Below are positions 6,166-14,242 of a stretch of DNA of 14,404 bases, in pieces. Under the pieces are notes generated by a model that saw only the letters and a list, made by a program, of their open reading frames with translations, did not search any database and was not told the DNA's origin. Position 1 is the stretch's first letter. The number at the start of each line of letters is the position of its first letter. Source of the stretch: SZUA-1535 sp964594175 (GTDB taxonomy: Archaea; Aenigmatarchaeota; Aenigmatarchaeia; Aenigmatarchaeales; SZUA-1535); the NCBI GenBank assembly GCA_964594175.1, contig CAZQLM010000022.1, positions 1-14,404 of the forward strand. Direction: 5' to 3'. A program made the translations under genes and the position numbers.

Positions 6166-7851
6166 TTATTTTCTTCCCTGCAACTGATAAAGCCTTTTGA
6201 TTCTTTCCAAAGTATCAGCTTCTTCTGGCGATTTATCTGGGCGCAATCTTACAAAGCGAGGGAAGCGCAAAGCAAAACCGCTTGCATAGTTTGGCGAGCG
6301 CTGAATTTCCTCGTAAGCTACTTCTATAACTATTTCTGGTCTTACCCATACACGCTTTCCCTCTTCTTTTATTATCAAAGGTTTTAGCATCTCTGTAAGC
6401 TCTTCAAAAGTAACATCTTCAGGTTTTTCCTTCTTTTCCTTTATTCCTGTTCCCAGCATTCCGCATTCGAGAAATTCGCCAGTATCAGGGTCGCGGCATC
6501 CAAGAATCAGAGAGCCGAGCCAGCCTGCTCTTTTTCCAGTACCCCATTCAGCGCCTATTATTACAAGATCTAAATTTTCCATTGTTGGCTTTATTTTGTA
6601 CCACCCACCTACATGCCTTCCGAAAATATAATGGGCTTCTAAATTTTTAATCATAATACCTTCCTGTCCTAAATCCAATGCCTGTTGGTAAAATTCTCTT
6701 ATTTTTTCAACATCATTCGTTTCGAGAGCCTTTGCTAGTTTAACTTTTTCTGTTTGCTTCACGATATCTTGCAGAATCTTCCTTCTTTCCTTTAAAGGAA
6801 GTGAAAAAAGGGCTTTACCATCAATATAGACAATATCAAAAAGATTTATCTGGACAGGGATTTTTTTAACCATTTTCTCTATATCGTATTTTCTGTGAAT
6901 TCTCTGACTCAAAAGCTGAAACGGTCGTGGATTGCCTTTCTCGTCAACTGCCCATATCTCGCCTTCTACTATGCATTCATTGGCCTGCAGAGCTTCTCTG
7001 CACGCTTTAACAATATCTGGAAATTGAGCCGTAACATTTTCTAACCTTCGAGAAAAAATCCATATTTGTTCACCTTTCTTATGCACCTGTGCTCTAAAAC
7101 CATCGTACTTGAATTCAACAATAACACTTGGATAATCTTTAAGCACCTCTTCTATGCTCTTTGCAGCTAAACCAAGCATTAATTGCAGAGGTCTGCCAAT
7201 AGTCGGCTTAACGTTTTTCAAACCTTTTTCACCTTTTTCCATTGCTATTTTAGCAACTTCTGCAAAATCTGAAAGAATGTTCCAGGCATAGTCAACACTT
7301 TCCTGAGAAACATTAAAAGCTTGAGCTATAGCATCGCGCATAATACCTTCGGCAACGCCTATTCTTAGCTCTTCTAAAATTGTTCGGGTTATGTAACAAG
7401 CTTCTCTTGGCTGTGCATTTGCTAAAAGCTCTGCTATCAAAGCGAGCTTTCTGTCTTGACTGCCTTCACCTTCCTGCAAAGCTACTTTTCTCAAATTTTC
7501 GTAAACCTTTTTCACAGTGAGCTGCACAGCAAAAAGTGTTACCTGCTTTTTTCTTTTCATAGCTTCTTCTGCCGTCTTTCCCAAATCACCATGAAATTTA
7601 AACATTTTTTCTATTTCACCCTCGCTAAGACCTGATGCCTTGGAAATTGCTCTTATCATGAGCTGGGCAGCTATTCCAAGTTCGTGCTCGCTATATTTTG
7701 GGAATACCCTTCCTTGAAGAAGATGCACAACGCATGTAAGATTTTCTTCACTTACATTTTTGATAAAATCAGCTATTATTTTTGTTTTCTCAAGTTTAGA
7801 GCTCGTTTTCTCTAATTTCTCATAAACATTCACGAGTTCTGAATACAACAT
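6166..7851 (-). CDS. lig: ATP-dependent DNA ligase (561 aa)
   Basis: This is the replicative and repair ligase of archaea, which joins nicks through an enzyme-AMP intermediate. The N-terminal helical DNA-binding domain covers about 1-215. The adenylation domain holds motif I, EFKYDGFRAQ, with Lys248 as the AMP-accepting residue; SRRLENVT (267-274); motif III, VEGEIWAVD (295-303); motif IV, QEGIMIKN (396-403); and motif V, GWYKIKP (416-422). The OB-fold domain follows from about 428 and includes GCRDPDTGEF and the C-terminal RFPRFVRLRPDKSPEEADT. Length and motif set are normal for archaeal LigB/Lig proteins, and no key residue is missing. It appears to be its own transcription unit, with a TATA-like box about 28 nt before the ATG. 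Confidence 0.97.
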   Translation of the reverse strand: MLYSELVNVYEKLEKTSSKLEKTKIIADFIKNVSEENLTCVVHLLQGRVFPKYSEHELGIAAQLMIRAISKASGLSEGEIEKMFKFHGDLGKTAEEAMKRKKQVTLFAVQLTVKKVYENLRKVALQEGEGSQDRKLALIAELLANAQPREACYITRTILEELRIGVAEGIMRDAIAQAFNVSQESVDYAWNILSDFAEVAKIAMEKGEKGLKNVKPTIGRPLQLMLGLAAKSIEEVLKDYPSVIVEFKYDGFRAQVHKKGEQIWIFSRRLENVTAQFPDIVKACREALQANECIVEGEIWAVDEKGNPRPFQLLSQRIHRKYDIEKMVKKIPVQINLFDIVYIDGKALFSLPLKERRKILQDIVKQTEKVKLAKALETNDVEKIREFYQQALDLGQEGIMIKNLEAHYIFGRHVGGWYKIKPTMENLDLVIIGAEWGTGKRAGWLGSLILGCRDPDTGEFLECGMLGTGIKEKKEKPEDVTFEELTEMLKPLIIKEEGKRVWVRPEIVIEVAYEEIQRSPNYASGFALRFPRFVRLRPDKSPEEADTLERIKRLYQLQGRK

Positions 7852-7875
7852 AAAATAAATTTTGTTATTATAGAA

Positions 7876-7883
7876 TTTTAAAT
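7876..7883 (-). promoter_or_regulatory. TATA box of the DNA ligase gene
   Basis: On the minus strand the sequence reads ATTTAAAAT, centred about 28 nt before the ligase ATG at 7851, in leaderless position. The rest of the 147-nt gap to apgM contains a 10-bp palindrome (AAGCTAGCTT, 7913-7922) and short T-runs that may end the apgM transcript. Confidence 0.45.
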
Positions 7884-7998
7884 TTTACTAAGTTTCGGAA
7901 GCTGTTCTGGATAAGCTAGCTTTTCCAAAGCTTAACACTTATAGTAAAGCATAAGGAAAAATTCATTAGAGTGTAGAGAACATAAAATTTTAACTTAT

Positions 7999-9171
7999 TC
8001 AACCTCTAAGGGAGATGAGCTTTTCCATTAACTGAGAAGCTCTTATGATTCCAATATCTCCGAAGCGTGCGCTTTCTTCATCGAAAGATTTTACGCTATC
8101 CTTTTCTTCGGTTCCGTAAACAAGCAAAGGCACATATCCCAAGGCGTGTTCTCCTGTAAGTGAATTGGTTATGTGATCACACGTTACAGCAACAATCGCA
8201 TTTTCTGTGTTCAAAAGCTCTCCGAAAACTTCGCGATCTATACGCTCTATGAATTTTCTCTTTTCCTCAAAATTTTTATCATGCGCTGCTACATCCGTTC
8301 CTTTTATATGAAGAAAAACAAAATCGTGATCCTTTAGAAAATCGAATAAAGCCTGTATTTTTTTATCCAAGCTTGTGGTGGTTAGCCCGTTACCAACTTT
8401 TGCATAGCTCATTCCCAGTATTTTGGCAACACCTATTGTGCCGTTAACAGCAGCAACACAAGCCGCTTTCATTCCGTACTTCTCTTCAAAACTTTCGAGC
8501 TCAACCTTTTTTCCTGGATTTCTTGAAAGAATAATATTTGCCGGAATATTTCTTTTTTTATTCAGCTCGTGTTTTGAGAGAATACGATAACTCCTTTGTG
8601 TAAATTCATTAAGAATTTTTGCGGTTCTCTTTGCCAATGGAAACTCTGGATGGTGCTCCGGAAGTATAGGGAAGGATTCTCTAACCCTCTCTCCTTCTCT
8701 TTTCGGATCTGTGCCTGAGATTTTGTCGCTTAACTCTTCGCCTCGAAGAACGAGCACAGCTCTATGCCCGAGTGTATGGCGGAAAATTATTTCACACTCT
8801 TTTACTTTTATCCCATCAAGCTCTGAAGCCAGTTGATCGAGATAAGCCTCTTCTCTTCCTGCTCTTCTATCAATTACTAAAAAATCGCTCGTTACTGTTG
8901 CAAAATTCGCCCGGAAACAAATATCGCTTTCATTTACATTTATTCCTGCCCCTACCGCTTCGACATATCCGCGTTCCGGCTTTCGCTTGTAACCAAGAAT
9001 GTTGAAGTTAGCAGCTTCCGAAAAATCCTTTCCAGTAATTTCGTTATCCATCAAACCACAAATTCCATGCTCTGCCATATAGTCGAGATTTGGTTTTTTA
9101 GCAAGCTGCAGAGGAGAAGGTCTCATTAAATCGGCAGCTCCGTCAAGGATAACAAGGATTATTTTTTTCAT
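7999..9171 (-). CDS. apgM: 2,3-bisphosphoglycerate-independent phosphoglycerate mutase, archaeal type (390 aa)
   Basis: ApgM interconverts 3- and 2-phosphoglycerate in glycolysis/gluconeogenesis through a phospho-serine intermediate; it belongs to the alkaline-phosphatase superfamily. The start VILDGAADLMRPSPLQLAKK carries the first metal-binding Asp (Asp10). Ser51 in DFSEAANFNILGY aligns with the nucleophile of the usual GSDTAHL motif; the Asp after it is Glu here. RGYVEAVGAGI follows as in the family. Further metal ligands are in GTDVAAHDKNFEEK (His297, Asp298), TCDHITNSL (Asp332, His333) and His342. Length is normal. ATG 9171 is chosen because GGTGA lies five nt before it; GTG 9180 would overlap that motif. 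The Shine-Dalgarno overlaps the stop of the AMP phosphorylase gene, so translation is coupled. Confidence 0.93.
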   Translation of the reverse strand: MKKIILVILDGAADLMRPSPLQLAKKPNLDYMAEHGICGLMDNEITGKDFSEAANFNILGYKRKPERGYVEAVGAGINVNESDICFRANFATVTSDFLVIDRRAGREEAYLDQLASELDGIKVKECEIIFRHTLGHRAVLVLRGEELSDKISGTDPKREGERVRESFPILPEHHPEFPLAKRTAKILNEFTQRSYRILSKHELNKKRNIPANIILSRNPGKKVELESFEEKYGMKAACVAAVNGTIGVAKILGMSYAKVGNGLTTTSLDKKIQALFDFLKDHDFVFLHIKGTDVAAHDKNFEEKRKFIERIDREVFGELLNTENAIVAVTCDHITNSLTGEHALGYVPLLVYGTEEKDSVKSFDEESARFGDIGIIRASQLMEKLISLRG

Positions 9172-9176
9172 TTCGT

Positions 9177-10718
9177 TCACCTTTCCAAAATGAATATTCT
9201 CGCCTCTCTTTTCTCTTCGGGAATTTTCTTGAGCTTCATCTCGGTTCCGTATCCTTTACCTATAACGTAAGGAAAGTTTTCTTTGACCAAATTTTCCGCA
9301 CTTCTCAGCTTGCTAGCCTTCTCAGCAAATATAGTGAAAAGTTTTTCGCCTTTTTTCACATTATCGCCAATTTTTTTCCATATGTAAACTCCTGCACCTT
9401 TATATTTTGGTGCTCCAGCAGCTTTTGCTATGCTTGCTATATAATGATTATAAATCCACAAAACCTTTCCAGAGCGTGAAGCCCTTACTTCAAGTTTTTT
9501 ATTTCCTACTGGAATATTTTTCGGTTTTATCTCTGGTTCTCCTCCTTGGGCGGAAACTATTTCTTTGAATTTCTTGTACGCTTTTCCTGAATATAGAAGC
9601 CTTTTTGCTAATGCTTTGTTTCCCCTTCCTATCATTTTGAAAAGCACTCCAGCCAAAGTACAAACCTTATCTACAACATCCTCCGGGCCTTTGCCCTGCA
9701 AAGTGAGCAAAGCTTCTCTTGCTTCTAAAGCAGGTCCTATTGCATGTCCAAGAGGCTGCTCTCCATAAGTGGAGACGCATTCTATTCGCATTCCCAAACG
9801 ATTTCCGAGCTCGATGAAATCTTCTCCCAAATCTTCTGCCTGCTCTACTGTTTTTATTTTTGCTCCTCTTCCTGTTGGAATGTCTATAACAACGTATTGA
9901 GAGCCAACCGATTTTTTCTTTGATAGAATAGAAGGAAATAGCATCGGATCTATTCCGAGAGGAAACTCTATCTGAATGAAAATATCATCCGCAGGTGCGA
10001 GCTCGAGAGCACCGCCCCATACCAAGCAAGCGTTCGCTTTGTTCACAATTTTTATTATCTCTTCTGCATCGAATTCCACAGGAGCTATGCACTCCATTCT
10101 ATCAGCTGTTCCGGCAGGACTTGTTATTGCACGAGACGAGGTTTTCGGAATTACCAATCCGGTGCTTGCAACTAATGGAACAAGTACTATCGATGTTTTA
10201 TCTCCTGGAATTCCCCCTATTGAATGCTTATCCACAATTGGCTTTTTTCTGAACTTAAGAGTTTTACCTGTTTTTATCATAGCCTTTGTCAGGTTTTCGG
10301 CTTCTTCCATAGAAATACCGCGAATGTACAAAGCTGTAAGAAAAGCTGCTATTTCTATGTCAGATAGCTTTTTCTCAACAACATCCTTTATTATTTTTTC
10401 AATTTCATTGTAACTGAGGTAGGCTCCTGAAAGCTTTTTTCTTATAAATTTAACACTTTCCGGGCGTTCTTCCGGATTTACTTTAACAATTTCTCCCTCC
10501 CTTATCTTATAGATTTCAAAACAATCTTGCGAAAGAAGGACTTCACCTTCCTTTGCGAATTTCTCGCTAACGTCTATTATGGCTACTATCTCGCATTTTT
10601 CTCCGAAAATACGAACCCTTTCGAGAGTTCTAACACCAAGTTTTTCCGCATCATTTTTGTTGAGCACCGCTATTATTTTTCCTGCCTCAATCGGAATTTT
10701 TCTTACTTTGAGTTTCAT
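9177..10718 (-). CDS. deoA: AMP phosphorylase (513 aa)
   Basis: The archaeal enzyme (EC 2.4.2.57) splits nucleoside 5'-monophosphates with phosphate to a base and ribose-1,5-bisphosphate. It is related to thymidine phosphorylase but carries an extra N-terminal domain (about 1-85). The core includes a helical part (about 95-155), the phosphate-binding signature VDKHSIGGIPGDKTS (162-176), and TSSRAITSPAGTADRMEC (193-210). The C-terminal domain starts near 410. Length agrees with the archaeal AMPpase family (about 500 aa), longer than bacterial DeoA. In archaea the product is isomerised to ribulose-1,5-bisphosphate and used by type III RuBisCO; neither enzyme is in this window. GGAGGGG lies about 10 nt before ATG 10718, inside the end of the upstream gene, and apgM follows with its ribosome site on this gene's stop. 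Confidence 0.93.
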   Translation of the reverse strand: MKLKVRKIPIEAGKIIAVLNKNDAEKLGVRTLERVRIFGEKCEIVAIIDVSEKFAKEGEVLLSQDCFEIYKIREGEIVKVNPEERPESVKFIRKKLSGAYLSYNEIEKIIKDVVEKKLSDIEIAAFLTALYIRGISMEEAENLTKAMIKTGKTLKFRKKPIVDKHSIGGIPGDKTSIVLVPLVASTGLVIPKTSSRAITSPAGTADRMECIAPVEFDAEEIIKIVNKANACLVWGGALELAPADDIFIQIEFPLGIDPMLFPSILSKKKSVGSQYVVIDIPTGRGAKIKTVEQAEDLGEDFIELGNRLGMRIECVSTYGEQPLGHAIGPALEAREALLTLQGKGPEDVVDKVCTLAGVLFKMIGRGNKALAKRLLYSGKAYKKFKEIVSAQGGEPEIKPKNIPVGNKKLEVRASRSGKVLWIYNHYIASIAKAAGAPKYKGAGVYIWKKIGDNVKKGEKLFTIFAEKASKLRSAENLVKENFPYVIGKGYGTEMKLKKIPEEKREARIFILER

Positions 10719-10721
10719 TAT

Positions 10722-11069
10722 TTATACCCCTCCAAAAGAACTACTCAACACAGCTTTGCAAACCAATTTAGGATTTGAGCAATCAAAACCCGTGCTGTGG
10801 TATTTGTTCGCTATTTTGCACAGATTTTCTATGTACCAAACTACCTGTGGCAAAGATGGATCAGCGGAAGTGTTGTAGCTGTATTTTGCCCAGTATTCGC
10901 AGTTTTCCTTAAGCACTTGCAGAGAGCTTGCACACTCGTATCCGGGTCTTGCGACCTCGCAGTTATTTTTTGGTTTATGAAGCGGATAAGAAATGAGAAT
11001 TACAAAAGTAATAAAAGCAAGAGTTATTGCAAAATCTTTTATCGAAAATTTTATTCTTTTCTCTTTCAT
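10722..11069 (-). CDS. Membrane-anchored six-cysteine protein (115 aa), hypothetical
   Basis: After a basic N-terminus, residues 11-30 form one transmembrane helix (KDFAITLAFITFVILISYPL). The remaining ~85 residues contain six Cys at 37, 46, 57, 84, 97 and 104, enough for three disulfides, and the motifs ARPGYECASS, LPQVVWYIENLC and FDCSNPKLVC. This suggests a small extracytoplasmic disulfide-bonded domain. From memory, similar sequences occur in DPANN archaea, without known function. It is the first gene of the unit with AMP phosphorylase (3 nt gap) and apgM; its 3' end carries the phosphorylase ribosome site. Co-transcription with cytosolic enzymes may reflect compaction only. The ATG fits a TATA box 27 nt upstream. 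Confidence 0.7.
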   Translation of the reverse strand: MKEKRIKFSIKDFAITLAFITFVILISYPLHKPKNNCEVARPGYECASSLQVLKENCEYWAKYSYNTSADPSLPQVVWYIENLCKIANKYHSTGFDCSNPKLVCKAVLSSSFGGV

Positions 11070-11091
11070 AAAAATAAATGAAGAATAGAAG

Positions 11092-11108
11092 TTTTTATAA
11101 TTTAAAAT
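11092..11108. promoter_or_regulatory. Shared divergent TATA region of two Cys-rich protein genes
   Basis: TTTTTATAATTTAAAAT lies in the 55-nt gap between start codons 11069 (minus) and 11125 (plus). On the minus strand TTATAAAAA is centred about 27 nt before its ATG; on the plus strand TTTATAAT (11094-11101) is centred about 27 nt before its ATG. Both genes would be leaderless from essentially the same box. Use in both directions is inferred from spacing. Confidence 0.5.
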
Positions 11109-11124
11109 TAAAGAAACTTAATAT

Positions 11125-11514
11125 ATGGGTGTGCCACTAAAAACAAAAAAAACAAAAAATTTTATCATTTTAGGATTTGCCCTTCTTGTAATAGGATGGT
11201 GGTTAATTTACTATACATGCTCTACTGAAAATTTTGAATTTTGTAAAAGAGATTGTGAAACAGATGAAGACTGTAAATATGAATGCGGCTGTGGATGTAT
11301 TTCGAAAAATGTTTTGTGTATTTCTAACGCTGTTTGTAGGCGACATGTATGTTCAGAATGCTATTGCGAAAACGGTAAATGTAGAAGTTGGGTTTATGTT
11401 TTCAATGAAGCTTTAAAAAAGAAGAATGCATCCATATGTGCCAAGATAAAATCATTAAATTGCAGAAATCTCTGCTACGAGTATTTGGAAGGTAATAAGA
11501 AGGGTTATGAGTAA
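11125..11514 (+). CDS. Membrane-anchored 16-cysteine protein (129 aa), hypothetical
   Basis: One transmembrane helix (residues 13-30, FIILGFALLVIGWWLIYY) is followed by a Cys-dense exterior domain. I count 16 Cys at 32, 40, 44, 50, 54, 56, 58, 65, 71, 76, 79, 81, 86, 105, 113 and 117. Residues 38-60 (CKRDCETDEDCKYECGCGC) resemble small disulfide-knot modules of secreted proteins; a C-terminal helix with Cys105/113/117 (ICAKIKSLNCRNLCYEY) is a separate element. An even number of Cys and the outside location suggest up to eight disulfides, though metal binding by CGCGC is also possible. It diverges from the six-Cys protein and converges on the ATPase gene 28 nt away. Function is unknown. Confidence 0.65.
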   Translation: MGVPLKTKKTKNFIILGFALLVIGWWLIYYTCSTENFEFCKRDCETDEDCKYECGCGCISKNVLCISNAVCRRHVCSECYCENGKCRSWVYVFNEALKKKNASICAKIKSLNCRNLCYEYLEGNKKGYE

Positions 11515-11542
11515 GAGAACGTTCAAGAAAGTCCAGAATTTT

Positions 11543-13774
11543 TCAAAAACTTTTCACATATCTTTCAAACCATTTTTTCCACTCTTCATAAACCCTTTTC
11601 GTATCTATTGCTCCAACCTCTTCTCTAACTTTTTCGGAAATCGCATGAAACATCTCATTTGCTTTTACTCTTGCCATTGCCTCGAGGAGCTCTTTTTTTC
11701 CTGTCTTTTCAGCATACTCAACTATTGTTTGTGCTATTTTTCCGCGAAGCAAAATGTTTTCCCACACAGCGTTCCAGTTTCCTACCCATTCTCGAACTCG
11801 TTCAGCAATCTGGTTAAGCACCCAGCTCTCACCGTTAAGCAAAGTTTGCATTGGTTTTAGCTGGTCTTCTTTTGCGGAGTATCGCATGAGCGTGACGAAA
11901 CCGTTTTCTTCCAAAGGGTCGTGCTTCCAGTGCTTGCGCACTTCAACCACTTCTACTACGCGGCGATACATGTGCAAGCCATCAGCACTTCGCAAGCGAT
12001 TGCAGAGAATTATTAAATCTGTTGCTTTAAAGCTAGTAGGCGGAACTCCGAGATCATTTACCACTCGATCAAAAACACCGTAAGCGCTCTCTCCGTGAAT
12101 TGTTCCTGCCACAACATTAGCCATTGCTCCTATACGCATGGCTTCGTAAAGAGCTCTTGCTTCAGTAGAGCGAACCTCTCCTATAATTAAGCAAGAATCT
12201 CCCAATCGCAATGCCGTGCGCAGAGCCTCTTCTGCTGGAAGCTCTGTCTCTACATAAGTGATTACAGACCTTGACTTTAACCTCTCTATGTTGTATCCGA
12301 GCTCCCTTATAGCAGAGACAGGAAGTTCTAAAGTATCTTCTACCGTAATTATTCTATTTCTTGGAAGGATTTCAAGAATGCTAGCTCCCAGCAAAGAAGT
12401 CTTCCCGCTTCCTCTCCCACCTGCTATTAAAAAACTTCTTCCGTAATCTATAACAAACGACATGAAGCCAGCGAAAAGTGGGTTAAAATATTTAACATTC
12501 ATGAAAAGCGGATACGTCCACGGCATGTCGCGATGCCTTCTTATCGCGAGAGCCATTCCGTCAGGAGCCAATCGCTCGCGAATGCAGGCTATTCTTGCTC
12601 TTCCTCCAGGAATTTCGAGCTCGGTATCGAGAACGGGATTTGCTTCATCGAAAGGTCTGCCAGAAAGCAAGCGAAATCTCGTTGCCCAGCGCTCACCGTC
12701 TAAATGAGTTGCTATCAAATTAGTTTCGCATTCCTCAAAGTCCTGATGAAAAACATAAATCGGGCTAAGACCAAGAGGGGAATTAATGTAAATATCTTGA
12801 ATTCTTTCATCTTCTAAGAGAACTTCGATTATTCCGAAGCCTGCTGTGTAACGAGTTAATATATCTGTAAGTTTTTCAAGAGCACTCTCTGAAAAGCTCT
12901 TTCCGCTCTCCTCTGCAAGGTCTCGAAGAAGATCGAAACCTATGTTTCTGAAAACCTCCCTTAATCTTTTTTGATCCTTTATCTCAAATTCCCTTGGTCT
13001 GCGCTCCTCCAAAATTCTTCTTGCAGCGTCAAGGAGAATATACTCGTCTTCTGAAAGCTTGAATTCCGGTGGAACAACATAGTAAAAATACCTTGTTTTT
13101 CCCGGAATTTTAAAGATTTCCACTTCAGTGTCACCGACCTGATAGCGTTCTACCATTTCTCCCTGCGGCGGTTGCGCGAGATATTTCGTGAACATGAAAT
13201 TCGGTCTTATAAGCGGATGGAAAAACTCGCGGTAAAGGGCTCTGTCGCCTATGTGATAGCCCGTGAGATGCGGTTTAGCCAGCTGTATAAGTCTGCAGCT
13301 CTCAAGAATTTCTTTTATAGGGATGAGAACATTGTGAAGATAAGCTTCGTACCAGCTTCTATTACGGAGAGGCGCTTTCGTTGCTTTAACCTTAGCGTGC
13401 CTTATCTCACGCTGTAAAGCAACATAAGCTCCTATTGGATCTTTTCTGAGCTGCACAGTAACCAAAGCATTTACCCAGTTAAACCAGCGCGGCGTTAAAG
13501 GGCATGAAGGAAAATTTTTTATCGAGGTTATTCTCCTACCCTTGACTATTTTTACTATGGCTTCAGCGATTTCTGCAAGCATTTTTGTTTGCTCGTAATC
13601 ATACTCGTATTCTCTTGTTTCACTTAAAACGATACTCACAACCTTCGGTGTTTTTATAAGGTTATCAATTACTCTTGCGAAAACTTCTTCCGAATCTTCA
13701 AGATTCACGCCATATATTGAGCCAAGGCAGTTTATGCGAAGAACACCGTCTTTTACCTCTGCTTCAAAAACCAT
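11543..13774 (-). CDS. VirB11/GspE-family secretion or pilus ATPase, long form (743 aa)
   Basis: This cytoplasmic hexameric ATPase should power a type II/IV secretion or archaellum/pilus-like machine. The core is clear: a family N-terminal domain (~240-400) with RYTAGFGIIEVLLEDERIQD, Walker A GGRGSGKT (452-459), Asp box ITVEDTLELP (Glu479, Asp480), Walker B LIIGEVRS (Glu533) and His box AGTIHGES (His560). About 200 N-terminal residues and a ~130-residue charged helical C-terminal tail are additional to the usual ~500-aa ATPases; long forms exist in archaea. The start is uncertain. ATG 13798 would add MVLDIYFF, but no TATA-like box lies upstream of it, whereas ATG 13774 has an A/T box about 27 nt away. 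No membrane-core (ArlJ/TadC-like) partner follows, so the machine cannot be named. Confidence 0.88.
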   Translation of the reverse strand: MVFEAEVKDGVLRINCLGSIYGVNLEDSEEVFARVIDNLIKTPKVVSIVLSETREYEYDYEQTKMLAEIAEAIVKIVKGRRITSIKNFPSCPLTPRWFNWVNALVTVQLRKDPIGAYVALQREIRHAKVKATKAPLRNRSWYEAYLHNVLIPIKEILESCRLIQLAKPHLTGYHIGDRALYREFFHPLIRPNFMFTKYLAQPPQGEMVERYQVGDTEVEIFKIPGKTRYFYYVVPPEFKLSEDEYILLDAARRILEERRPREFEIKDQKRLREVFRNIGFDLLRDLAEESGKSFSESALEKLTDILTRYTAGFGIIEVLLEDERIQDIYINSPLGLSPIYVFHQDFEECETNLIATHLDGERWATRFRLLSGRPFDEANPVLDTELEIPGGRARIACIRERLAPDGMALAIRRHRDMPWTYPLFMNVKYFNPLFAGFMSFVIDYGRSFLIAGGRGSGKTSLLGASILEILPRNRIITVEDTLELPVSAIRELGYNIERLKSRSVITYVETELPAEEALRTALRLGDSCLIIGEVRSTEARALYEAMRIGAMANVVAGTIHGESAYGVFDRVVNDLGVPPTSFKATDLIILCNRLRSADGLHMYRRVVEVVEVRKHWKHDPLEENGFVTLMRYSAKEDQLKPMQTLLNGESWVLNQIAERVREWVGNWNAVWENILLRGKIAQTIVEYAEKTGKKELLEAMARVKANEMFHAISEKVREEVGAIDTKRVYEEWKKWFERYVKSF

Positions 13775-13780
13775 AAAAAA

Positions 13781-13788
13781 ATATATAT
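13781..13788 (+). promoter_or_regulatory. TATA-like box for the coiled-coil gene
   Basis: ATATATAT in an A-rich context is centred about 32 nt before ATG 13817, giving a very short leader or a leaderless mRNA. It lies between the two candidate starts of the divergent ATPase gene, which supports the shorter ATPase start at 13774. Confidence 0.35.
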
Positions 13789-13816
13789 CCAAGACCATAA
13801 AAATTTTGTGAGATAA

Positions 13817-14191
13817 ATGGTGAAAGACGTAAGCACGATACTGGAAGAAATTGTGAAAAGAATAAATGAACAGAGCAGGAGGTTAAGAATTCTTGAAGAA
13901 AGAAACCGTTCCAATGAAAGCAGAATAATAGGAGTTGAAGAAATGCTTCTCGATGTGAAGGAAAAAATAAGAGAGGAATTTTCAGAGATAAGAGAGAAAA
14001 TTTCTGAAATAGAAAAAAGTATTCTTAAATTAGAAAATGAGATACAAAGAATTAACAAGGAGCTGACAAAAGCTGCAAAGAAAACGGAAGTAGAGGAACT
14101 CGAACATATGATAGAGCTTTTCAATCCTCTTGTTTCAAAATTCGTCACAAGAGAAGAAGTAAAAAGAATGATAGCTTCGCTGAGGGAATAA
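13817..14191 (+). CDS. Coiled-coil protein (124 aa) divergent to the secretion ATPase
   Basis: Residues 5-100 are a nearly continuous coiled coil, with repeated heptads (VSTILEEIVKRINEQSRRLR onward) rich in Glu, Lys, Ile and Leu. A short C-terminal module follows: EELEHMIELFNPLVSKFVTR, then EEVKRMIAS. The NPLVSKFVTREE ending resembles, by eye, the ArlC/FlaC-type coiled-coil accessory proteins and a family I recall beside VirB11-like ATPase genes in archaea; this is a weak assignment. Its divergent position next to the ATPase suggests a structural or regulatory partner of the same machine. No membrane segment or signal peptide is present, so it is probably cytoplasmic. Confidence 0.7.
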   Translation: MVKDVSTILEEIVKRINEQSRRLRILEERNRSNESRIIGVEEMLLDVKEKIREEFSEIREKISEIEKSILKLENEIQRINKELTKAAKKTEVEELEHMIELFNPLVSKFVTREEVKRMIASLRE

Positions 14192-14213
14192 AACATTTTC
14201 AAAAAGTTAATTT

Positions 14214-14221
14214 TTTAAATA
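14214..14221 (+). promoter_or_regulatory. TATA box of the partial terminal gene
   Basis: TTTAAATA, preceded by more T, is centred 25-26 nt before ATG 14243. This is leaderless geometry and indicates that the last gene is its own unit rather than part of the coiled-coil operon. Confidence 0.5.
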
Positions 14222-14242
14222 TTGCAGAATGTTATAATAAGT

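Noticed and set aside
9976..10413. 145-codon plus-strand open frame opposite AMP phosphorylase
   Set aside because: Low-complexity Ser/Ala/Ile-rich translation, opposite the conserved phosphate-binding region; a shadow of that gene.
13753..14202. 149-codon minus-strand open frame opposite the coiled-coil gene
   Set aside because: Its Ser/Phe/Leu-rich sequence is the complement of Glu/Lys-rich heptads, and it overlaps the promoter gap.
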